Source: Phaseolus vulgaris (Eukaryota; Streptophyta; Magnoliopsida; Fabales; Fabaceae). Taken from it: 64,000 nucleotides of DNA. Under the pieces are notes generated by a model that ran no database searches, was not told where the DNA came from, and saw nothing but the letters and a program-made list of their open reading frames with translations. This document shows positions 21,371-30,212 of the stretch, in pieces. The stretch is taken from positions 10,160,084 through 10,224,083 of the forward strand of contig NC_023750.2 in the NCBI RefSeq assembly GCF_000499845.2. The letters run 5' to 3'. Position 1 is the first letter of the stretch, and each line of letters starts with the position of its first letter. The translations under genes were made by a program, and so were the position numbers.

Positions 21371-22397
21371 TATTCACCATGAGTCTTTCAAAAGAAGACA
21401 TGGATTGCATCCTTTCTCATTGATTTCCAACACCAGTACTTGTTCCAGCATCTTGATAATCTTCAGGTGGATCTTCATTTTGAACATCCATATCAGCAAG
21501 TTCATCTTGTTCAAGATTAGCAGCACCATTAGATGAGGCACCATGATCACCATCCTTACTAATCCATTTTCCACCTACTTTGGTAAAACCCATCTTGCTG
21601 AGTGATCCATTGTTCAACTCTTGGGTTGGCTTGACCAACTCAGAAGTTTCATCTTCAAGGTTCACTTCAAAATAGAGTAGAAATTTAGATATCAAAATAG
21701 CATAAGGATAATGATAATCACCTAACCTCATGGCTTTTTACATGTGCGCTTTGATGATGTGGATCCAATTGATTTTGATTTTCTTGGTGATGCAGAAGAT
21801 ATGTACCAGATCTTCTTCAGTTAGAACAGAATGATTACTCCCCCTTGGAGTTAGAATCCAAGTTACAATGAGAGCAAGCAAACTCTCATCAAGCTTTAGA
21901 CCTCCAACCGAGCATGTACTTACTTGAGCATGTTGATTCTTCAAGCAACTCTTGTAGAATTGGATTTTGTTAAAATCCTCCACCACTCCAAGGTTTCCCT
22001 TGTTGATTCTAAGACCAAAGAACTTGAGACCAGCAACAACAGTCCATAGTTCATGAGTTATCTCCATTTCTACACCTTTCACATGAGAAACTAGATTGTT
22101 TCCCTCAAACTTGAGGTTTGTGTAGAACACCCTCACTAAATCTGGATATATGTTTCCCTTCATCTCCAGGAACTTTCTGAGAGATTGATCCTTGAGCAGC
22201 CTTCTCACATTATCAAGCTTTTGACTTTTTAGCCAATCAAAGCATACAACCTTGGGGTTGTTTATCTTTTTGGTACTTGTTTCATACCTATATCTCTCAA
22301 TGAGATCATTGTCTCCAGAGAACCAGCCTTCTAGCCTTCCTCCAGACCTTACAACCCTGGTTTTGACTCTCTTTGAGGTGGGAGGAGTTGATTCCAT
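21371..22397 (-). pseudogene. C1 envelope-like ORF, main part (putative plant transposon protein domain)
   Basis: From the ATG at 22397 the minus strand reads MESTPPTSKRVKTRVVRSGG, then NIYPDLVRVFYTNLKFEGNN, VKGVEMEITHELWTVVAGLK and LLALIVTWILTPRGSNH. This is the 'putative plant transposon protein' domain found in the envelope-like ORF of SIRE-type copia elements. A TAA (Gln position, about 21733) and a TGA (Gly position, about 21419) break it. It then runs into gypsy1 and resumes at 9838. A hydrophobic stretch around LALIVTWIL is short for a membrane segment. Its function is unknown; envelope activity has not been shown for plant copia elements. Confidence 0.82.
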
Positions 22398-23192
22398 GAT
22401 GGCAGAGAAGAAAACAGAGAAGAACTCACTTCACAGATTTTTGCAAGATATGTTGCAAGAGATGTTGCAATTGGTTGTTCTTGTGGAAGAGATAAGTTGC
22501 ACCAGTTTTTATAGCAGAAAAAGAATCAATTAGCATTCAATTCTATTTAGTGGGTACCTGATTTTCAGAGAGAGAGGACTTGACTCTGCTCTGCACAGAA
22601 AACGTCAGAAAAAGATGAGAATCACATGGTCTTCACATGTGATCTTTGACTAGTCATTAAGGCTCTTGAATTTCCAAGATTTTGGAATATTTTCCTTTAT
22701 GACTGTTGTAACTCCTCTATGAACATAATCAGCTTTCAACACAGATTCTTTGACCAAGATTCTCTCTTTTGAATTGATCTGCAACGGATAGAAATTCAAA
22801 ATAGCAATTAAAACAATTTCTTCATAGTGCTGTCAGACCTAAAACAATCGGTTGTTTCGAAGAAACAATCGGTTGTTTTTCTGCTGCAGTTAAAACTGTT
22901 TTTGAATTTTAACCATGAGCAGAAGGAGTTCAAAGCAGATGACATTGATCATAAAAAGATTGTTTATCCATGAGAAAGAACTTTGAAACAGAAATTAAGA
23001 ACAAATAAAGGAAAGTCTTATCCTTATGTTAATTCTTCAATGAGCCATGTGCTTTATGATCAAGAAGCCTCTTTTCACTGGTGAGGTCTTTTGCACATCA
23101 TTGATTCAGCTTCAATGACTGTCTTTTTCTTCAACAAATTGATCAGATGACTCAGTCCCTCCTTTTTCTTTAGTTTTCCTGCATAAAAGATT
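22398..23192 (-). other. C1 spacer between gag and envelope-like ORF
   Basis: No ORF of note. It is homologous to 43156-43913 in C3. In an autonomous relative this is where pol would lie or the envelope-like transcript would start. It contains a perfect near-palindrome pair at 22842-22878; C3 retains only one unit at the same place. Confidence 0.65.
22842..22878. repeat. Paired near-palindromic 16-mer, 21-bp phase
   Basis: Two perfect copies of AAACAATCGGTTGTTT at 22842 and 22863, separated by CGAAG. In C3 the homologous site (43464-43479) holds one copy only, so the count changed by exactly one 21-bp unit. Confidence 0.9.
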
Positions 23193-24192
23193 TCAAGCAA
23201 CAAGATTTGGTCCCCTTACAAATTTGGGTCCTTTTGAATTTTCTTTGCAGTTAGAAACTTCACATCCCTTAGGAATCCATTTCATAAAACCTTTTGGAAC
23301 AGAATATTTCCTTATTTTGCAGAACCTAACAGAGTGGCCTTTATTCATGCAGTAAAAGCATGTAACAACCGATTGTTTCGTCTTAACAATCGATTGTTTT
23401 TCTGACTTTCTTGAAAAACTTTTTGAAAACTTATCTTGCTTGTTTTGTGGATTAAAGCCTAAACCAGCCTTTCCAAAAACACAGCTTTGAGATGCCAAGA
23501 CATTCTCAAAGTTAGATTTCCCCTTTGAAAGCTTGTCCACAGTTTCAACAAGATAGTGAACCTTTTTCTCAAGATTTTCACAATTTTCGCAAATGAGAGT
23601 ATCACACTTGCAAGAAGCATTTTTGAAATGGTTTTCCAATTTTTCAAAATCACTTTTTGCTTTTTCCAGATCTTCTTCAAGTGATTTAACTCTCTTTTGA
23701 AGCCAATTGTTAAGATCTTTCAATCGGTTGTTTGAAAGAACCAATCTATTAGCTTCATCATGTGTTTCTTGAAAAGCTTCAAGCAATTCACTGTAATTTT
23801 GTTCATTTAAGGAAGCACATGAACTTACCTCACTTGAACTGCAAGATTCATCATCATTTTCAGCTCCCAAGCATATGTTTGCTTTCTCATCTTCACTTGA
23901 TGAAGAACTTGATGATGACACCTCATTTTCATCCCAAGCTATGTAGGCTTTTTTTGTCTTGCCTTTCTTCTCTTTGTAGTTAGACTTTTTCTCTTTGCTC
24001 TTGTTTGGACAATCTGCCTTTATATGACCTTGCTCACCATAACCAAAACAAGTATAGTTATTTTGAATTAAGATCATTGGATTTCTTGTTTCCATACCTA
24101 TCTTTGTTGTTGTCTTTGTTGCGGTTTCTCTTTAGGAATTTGCTGAACTTTCTTGACAGCAAGCTAAGGTTTTCCTCATCACTATCATCACT
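23193..24192 (-). pseudogene. C1 gag, C-terminal two thirds
   Basis: The minus strand encodes a Lys/Arg-rich region, a zinc knuckle reading CFGYGEQGHIKADC, a Ser/Glu-rich segment, a long coiled coil (SLEEDLEKAKSDFEKLENHF) and a second CCHC knuckle CFYCMNKGHSVRFC. The first knuckle has Tyr where C3 has Cys (CFGCGEQGHIQADC). A one-base insertion near 24063 shifts the frame before the knuckle. The N-terminal gag is absent because the sequence changes at 24192 to plus-strand pol. Confidence 0.85.
23363..23399. repeat. Paired near-palindromic 16-mer inside C1 gag, 21-bp phase
   Basis: Copies at 23363 and 23384 within gag coding sequence; the 21-bp period is seven codons. The homologous C3 pair (42949-42985) encodes KQPIVKTKQPVV. 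A single copy also lies at 23718-23733 in gag. Confidence 0.85.
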
Positions 24193-24555
24193 GGAACATC
24201 TTGGTAATCCATGATGTGCTTTTTGTAGAAGGACTAAAGCACAATCTGCTGAGCATTAGCCAACTATGTGACAAGGGATATCAAGTGATGTTCAAATCAA
24301 ACACTTGTGAAATCTGTCTACCCAACACCAAAGAAATAATGTTGGTAGGTAAGAGAGTTAATAATGTGTATCTTCTAGATATCTCTTCACCATGTTCTAT
24401 TGGATGTCTTCTATCCAAGCAAGATGAATCTTGGCTTTGGCATAGAAGAATTGCTCATATTCACATGAATCATTTGAACAAACTGATTTCAAAGGATCTT
24501 GTGATTGGGTTGCCAAAACTCAAGTTTGAGAGGGATCACATTTGTGAAGCATGCC
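24193..24555 (+). pseudogene. C2 pol, GAG-pre-integrase region
   Basis: The plus strand reads DVLFVEGLKHNLLSISQLCD, YQVMFKSNTCEI, then WLWHRRIAHIHMNHLNKLIS and ending CEAC. This is the GAG-pre-integrase domain with its HHCC zinc-binding set (His pair in WHRRIAHIH, Cys pair CEAC). It is cut by gypsy2 after CEAC, and the frame resumes at 36742 with KGKQVKSSF once the element and one ATGCC are removed. The protease and gag that should precede it are missing. Confidence 0.9.
24551..24555. repeat. gypsy2 target-site duplication, left copy
   Basis: ATGCC here and ATGCC at 36737-36741 flank gypsy2. Excision restores an uninterrupted pol frame. Confidence 0.92.
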
Positions 24556-25684
24556 TGATCCTGCCGGTTGACTTAGCGCAAGAGCGTTGCGTCGTCACGA
24601 TCTTCCTCACCAGCTTGCACCACGTGCCCTCCAAGTCCGCTCCACAGATAGCTTCCCTGAGAACAAGAAAAACACACAGTGGCGCCTCTGCGGCCGGTGG
24701 CGCTCCGACGCTCAAGTCAGATCACAGAATCACTAGAAAAACAATGTGTGTAAAAACAGCGTGTAAAAAACTGCCCTCTGAATCTCACTCTGATTCTCTT
24801 TTATGCCTCCTCTGTACCTGCGCCTAACAGAATTCTGTTATGCCTCTCTGGCATGTGTCAGAACCCTGTTGTGCTTTTCTGTGGCAACGTACCTCCAAAA
24901 TCAGTAGAACGTGAGTGTCTGCGCGTGTCTGCGATTGTCTGTACCTTCGGCGGCACGGAGTGCACCTTTCTCTGGACCGCGTCCCTCTCATATGATGACA
25001 CGTGGAGGCATGCAACTAACCACACACGTGTCATTACTTGAAGGCTCTAGCGCTTCTCACTGCGTGTCTAAGTTATCCCCTGGCGGAGTAACTTAGCGCA
25101 TTCCCTTCATCTGGGTAAATCGCATACTCTCAGGAGAACGCCAGGTGTGGCTGGTCTAAGCTCACTCACCAGGCATTGCTCTCTGTGCGAACGATTCCCC
25201 CTTCGCGATGTCATGCACGTAATGGGTTGAGGGAGTCACCAATCACTGACCGGTTTACTAGCCCCCCTCAGGCCACTCTCATGCACGATTCTCTGAGACA
25301 TGTTCATGCGAGGTCCGTGCATAACGCTCTTGCTGGGAACCTCAGCCCCCTTAACTGCGTGTAACACGAGCCCTCGATGACCATGCATCCGATGACTGAT
25401 CGGTGCTCTATTGCTTTTCGCGTTCTGCCCCCAGGTGTTCATCTGGGAACTGATCTGTCGATGACCGCTTGGTTACTGGCCACCGATCACCGTTCTGGGT
25501 GATCTGTCCCCTGACTTCTCTGCCAACTGGTCTGTCGGTGGCCACTTGACTACTGACCACCGATCACCTCTTTGGATGATCTGCTCCCTGATCTCTCTGT
25601 CACCCGGTCCACGTGTCACCCTACGAGTGGTCCACGTGATTGTCTTCTGCTGACGTCATCAACCACCGATGACCGACCGGATCA
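24556..25684 (-). repeat. gypsy2 3' LTR (1129 bp)
   Basis: It begins TGATCCTGCCGG and ends ACCGGATCA on the plus strand. It is followed by the complement of the polypurine tract (CAAGCCCCTCAGTC), which marks it as the 3' LTR of a minus-strand element. It contains several CACGTG hexamers. Confidence 0.92.
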
Positions 25685-25837
25685 CAAGCCCCTCAGTCTC
25701 GAGCTGTGAACTCGTTCTCAGCGAAGAGACTAAGTGGTCGCGACCTTGGTCCACGTGGCAAGTGGGCCCACGTCACGTGCTACCTCACGTGCTGCCCTTT
25801 AACGTTACGACTACCTCCCTTAATCTTGCGACACGTG
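25610..25837 (+). promoter_or_regulatory. G-box cluster upstream of the gypsy2 antisense gene
   Basis: Six exact CACGTG hexamers occur at 25610, 25633, 25752, 25774, 25786 and 25832, two in the LTR end and four between the LTR and the antisense leader. G-boxes bind plant bZIP and bHLH factors, many of them responding to abscisic acid, stress or light. That they drive the antisense gene is inference from position. Confidence 0.5.
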
Positions 25838-26289
25838 GGCGCATCAACGGTCAGCGTGGAGTGTCGCTAGCGCTTCCCTTCTTTTCAAATAGGCGTGCGC
25901 CTTTACTGTTTCTTCGTCTTCTTCAATCAACCCCCAGACTCTCTGCGAATCCCCTCTTGCGCTTCCATCTTTCTTCCAGCTTTCTATCTTCAGAACCTTC
26001 GCGATCATTCAAAGGTATGGTTTTTCTTCTTTCTTGGTCCATTTAGGTTCTTTTCATCGATTGCATTCGTCCCTTTCATCATCATGCATCCATCTTCTCC
26101 GTTTTTCCTCTTCTCGACCCAGGCTAGGGTTTTCGCACTCTTCACTCTGCTCTCTGCTTCTCCCTCTTCCTCTTTCCACCTGGACCTTTCTCTCCTTTCC
26201 TTCCTCTGTTTTTCACCGAACTATTCATCATTCCCTCTCCTTCCATTCATTCTGACTTTTCGCTTTTCCCCCACTGCAGCTATCTATCA
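25838..26289 (+). other. 5' leader of the gypsy2 antisense gene with 5'-UTR intron
   Basis: A pyrimidine-rich leader. A likely intron runs 26015-26279, with donor TTCAAAG/GTATGG and acceptor CCCCACTGCAG, ending 10 bp before the ATG at 26290. The same position holds an intron in gypsy1 and gypsy4. Confidence 0.6.
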
Positions 26290-28561
26290 ATGGCTCGCTT
26301 GAAACAGACCGCTCGAATCATCGCCTCGTCTTCTGGTGCACAGCCTTCTGCAAGTGCTCCAGCTCCACCACCACCCGTTGCAACCTCCTACCACGACAAC
26401 GCCAGGGTCTATGACTGGGCTCCCCTGGCGTTGCTCGCTGAAACCTCTACCTTGCTGCCGCAAGGGCACCTAAAATCCCTCCTGAGCAGCGACCCGGATG
26501 AGCCCTCTTGCGCCATCGATCGGGAGAACGACTTCAACATCCGCGTCTGCATTCCTCCTCGAGGGATGCCCATCTGCGCGGACGATAGGGCCACCAATGG
26601 GGTGCCCTTCGTCTTCGTCTACTCTGCCATCTTCAAAAGGTTGAAGCTACGCCTGCCCTTCACCTTTTTCGAGAAGGAGTTGATGATGGAGCTGAACGTC
26701 GCACCCTGCCAACTCCATCCAAATGCCTGGGCTTTCATCCGGGCATTTGAAATTCTCTGCAATTACTTCGGGCATAACGCCTCCGTGGACGTGTTCCTCT
26801 ACTTCTTCGAGGCGAAGAACCCTGGGGACAGGTCCTGGTGAGTCTGAATGGGGTTGCTGGACGGGTGCTCTTGGGTCTGTATCAGCAATCCTTCAAAGAT
26901 TGGAAAGGCAGGTTCTACATGATATCTGCCACCCCACAAAGTCCAACATTGCTCGAGGGGTACCCCCTCTACTGGGTTCCTGTGGTTGAGTTCAAGAAAC
27001 CCCGGGATCTCGAAGCCATGGCCCACTACGAGCGCGAGCTATGTGGACTGTTCCTGGGGGCCAAGTACAACTCTGCACTCCTCATCAAACATGAGTTTGA
27101 TGTGTTGGCTCTGAAAAAATATATAGGTAGCTCTTCTTCTTTCACCTCTTAGGATACTTGCACATTCTCATGCACGCTTGCATACATTTTGACTTACTTG
27201 CATAACTAGGCCATCTAACTCTTCTTTTTCCCTTCGATGTAGATACGATGTCAGGGAAGGATAGGAGGAAAGCTTTGCTGGAGCTTGCCAAACTCCGGGG
27301 GGCCAAAGGGACTGGCTCCTCTTCTTCCACCACCGATCCTATTGCAGCCCCTCCTCTCTCGGTTGCGCCAGCTGAAGGCCCCGAGCCAGGAAGGAAAAGA
27401 AGGAAGCTGGTGAAGGCCATTCCTTCATCTGCTGCTGCTCCTGCTCCCTCAACCGAAGAGGAGAGCTCTGGCTCTCCTCTCATACACCGCAAGAGGACAC
27501 TTCCAGCGATTGGGGGGGCTTCATCTCTTCAGCCTGGGGAGATTGAGGTAGTGGAGGTAGAGGAAGGTTCACCCTCGCCCCTCTCTATTCAACCAGCCCC
27601 AGTGCCAACATGCTCTCCCTCCCCCAAACAACTGCCATCCCCAACTCCTCGATCGCCATCTCCTCCCCCAGCGGGCCAACCACTTGGTCAATCCACTCCA
27701 CCTGCTGGGGGTGATTCTGCTCGCTCGGGGGATCTCCCGGGACCTCTCGTGTCGCCACCACCACTGCCAACCTCCGCTGGTACCGCTGAAGGTGGTTTGG
27801 CTAGCTCTCGACCAAGCGGCTCTGGAACAAGTAATGAGAACTTCAGCCGAGTCATTGCTCTGGTTCGACAGCTCATTTGCAGCCGGAAGCTTATCGAGTG
27901 GATCGGGGAGGAGGTGGACATGCACCTGGCGAAGCAGATTGTGCTTTCCTTGGAGTTTTCCACCCAGCATCGCAAGCAAATAGCCCTGGAGAAGAGGGTA
28001 AAGGAGCTTGAGCATGACAAGGAGTCACTGCAAAGTGACTTGGAAGCTGCCCAAGGGTCCATTGCCATGATGAGGGGTATGGTGGAAAAGTCCAGGGGAG
28101 AGCACTTCGCGTAAGTCCAAGAGACCATCAAGACTGAGATCTTGATGGGGCAAGCTGTCAACTCCCTGGACTGCGAGGTGGCGCAACTGCGGGCCGAGAC
28201 CTCCTCCCTACGCCAACTGAACTCACAACTAGTGGGGGAGCTCGAGTCCACCAGGGAAGCGACCGCTACTGGGGAGAAGAAACTTGAGGAGGTGGTGGGC
28301 AAGCTGTCTGAAGCAAAGGGCCAATTGGAAGAAGCTGCCTCTTCCCTTGCTGCCCTTACCACCGAGAAAAATGCTGCGGAGGCCTTAAAGCAAAAATTAG
28401 AGGCTGAGAACGCCGATCTTATGAATGTGGGTGCTGACGCCCTTACTGACGGATTCGAGCTGGCGCTCGAGTAGATCCGATGCGTTCTCCCAGATTTGGA
28501 CCTCTCACAGTTCATCATTTATCACGAAGTGGTAGATGGAAAGCTCACCCCTCCTCCTTGA
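26290..28561 (+). pseudogene. gypsy2 antisense ORF (putative gypsy-type transposon protein), two exons, broken
   Basis: Exon 1 (26290-27126) starts MARLKQTARIIASSSGAQPS and carries the Transposase_28-like region: PICADDRATNGVPFVFVY, LPFTFFEKELMMELNVAPCQ, SVDVFLYFFEAKNPGDRSW. One G is missing near 26838, shifting frame before VSLNGVAGRVLLGLYQQSFK. A phase-1 intron (27127-27242, ATATAG/GTAGCT...GATGTAG) leads to exon 2 with MSGKDRRKALLELAKL, a basic cluster RKRRKL, a Pro/Ser-rich linker and a coiled coil. In-frame stops at 28112-28114 and 28472-28474 precede the natural end at 28559-28561 (VVDGKLTPPP). Its function is unknown. Confidence 0.85.
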
Positions 28562-30212
28562 GCTCTTTCTCTCTTTTTTCTTTGTAATTTTACACTTCTG
28601 CACAATTTGTTGTACTTGAACTTGTATAAACTTTGTCGCTTAATATATACTAGTTTCAGACGCATATCTTTTTCTCCGCATTTTCTTAAACTTTGTCTTT
28701 CTCTTTGCACACGACTAAATGTTAACCAACTTAGGCTTAGCGGGATCTACCTTCTTTGATCTTGGCCTCTACTTTGATCGCGACTAACAACTCCCTTAGC
28801 TTCGTCCTTAACAGCTCTTGTGCACTGCTTTGTACTGGATGACTGACAAGGCGTAGCCTGTCTGCTAGCTTGTTGTGTAGGAACTTGTTTGGAAAAGTTT
28901 CCTCCGACAAGGCAAAACTGATCAGTCATCGTTCTTTGTACTTCACTTTGCTTGTCTGTCGCTCTAGTGCTAAGTGCATAGAGGGCACCGATCGTCAGAG
29001 GTGGTACCTTGTTTGGAGAAACTTGCTCAACTGCGTGAACTCAGCAATACTTGAACTTGACCCTCCATGCACCGCTTTTAACTCGAGCAAGTTGTTTAAC
29101 CTTATAACAAACTTGGCAAACTGTTAACTCAAAGTAAACTTGAGCAACTACCAATTCTTCGGCGATGACGTTCAATAAACTTGTGAACTTAAGGCAACAA
29201 ACCCTAACATAAAATCACTTACTAGGCAGCAGGTTTTTACTCAAACTAGTATTAAAATACAGTTTACCTGATCTGCCAAGTGAAATCCTCCCTACTTCTG
29301 TCATCGCCTGGAACTCTTCTGATCTGGTACTCGCCGCACAACCCTTTTACTGTCTCATCTTTCACGCCATAAGGTTCTGGCGATGTTACCTTTCTTCTTT
29401 TCCTTGACCTGATCATCGTTCCCTCATCTGGGGATAGAGGCGCCTTTCGGATCCTTCTCTACCTCCCTGAGTTTCAGAACAATGATCTAGTCTTACTGGA
29501 TCAATCGTTGCTGTTTCACTTAAAGGGGGAAAGGCATTTTCCTTCCCTTCCCACCATTTAAGGTCACAAACACCCCTGACCTTTTAGCTCATTTTGCCTG
29601 AACTCGCTCAACGGCGAGAAGGGCTTTATCTGGTGCCTCTACTTTGCCCAGGGTTTACATCTCCTCTTCCCTGGATGCACTGAGGACTTTTAATCTTGCC
29701 TCTGTCTGCTGGTGCAGAGAGGTCTTTTCATCTGATCTCGCCTGCACTCGCTCAAAGTCGAGGAGGACTTTATCTGGTGCCTCTACTTTGCCCACGGGTT
29801 ACATCTCCTCTTCCCTGGACGCACTGAGGACTTTTAATCTTGCCTCTATCTGCTGGTGCAGAGAGGTCTTTTAATCATTGCTGGTGCCTCCGATCGCCGA
29901 AAGACGATGAGGACTTTAAAACTTTAACTGTGCCGTCGATCGCCGAAAAGCGATGGGGACTTTAAAAATTTTAACTGAAAGCATGCAATACGATTTTACT
30001 GTTGCCCTAGATCACATACGAGTAATAAGGCCTTTTCCCTAAAACTTTCGAAGCCATAAGCATGCAAACATAGAAGCTTTAAACTTTGAAAAACTCTTCT
30101 TTATTGGGTGGCCTCATTAAAAACCCTCCTCAGGGAAAAAAGAGTGCCCCCTTGAAATTGTTTTAACAGAAACTATTCGAATCTCATCCTATTCGTCTTT
30201 ACTTACAAGGCT
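28562..30212. other. gypsy2 spacer between antisense gene and pol
   Basis: No gene. It contains a block (about 29430-29484) nearly identical to gypsy1, two large repeat units of about 145 bp (about 29599-29880) with CTCGC-N6-GCGAG-type hairpins, ATCGCCGAAAGACGAT hairpins to about 29950, and a conserved block (30099-30172) whose minus strand includes CCCAATAAAG, a possible polyadenylation signal about 100 bp past the pol stop. Confidence 0.65.
29599..29880. repeat. Two-unit tandem repeat (about 145 bp) in the gypsy2 spacer
   Basis: Each unit runs CGCCTGAACTCGCTC..., a TTTATCTGGTGCCTCTACTT segment, a CACTGAGGACTTTTAATCTT segment and TGCTGGTGCAGAGAGGTCTT. The second unit is shorter by a few bases. 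Confidence 0.75.

Larger units (their letters stand above)
8131..24192 (-). mobile_element. Copia copy C1 (SIRE-like), minus strand, pol-less, gag truncated
   Basis: Read on the minus strand this copy has a gag part (24192 to 23193), a spacer, an envelope-like ORF (22397 to 9663, split by gypsy1), two polypurine tracts and an LTR (8131-9271). There is no pol between gag and the envelope-like ORF, the same arrangement as in C3. At 24192 the gag sequence stops and plus-strand pol sequence begins. The outer flank at 8126-8130 (TATTA) does not match the flank of the terminal LTR at 46670 (GACCT). Confidence 0.8.

Noticed and set aside
24201..24827. Long open frame starting as copia pol and running into the gypsy2 LTR
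   Set aside because: The last 90 residues are LTR sequence read by chance past the insertion site; the real pol frame resumes at 36742.
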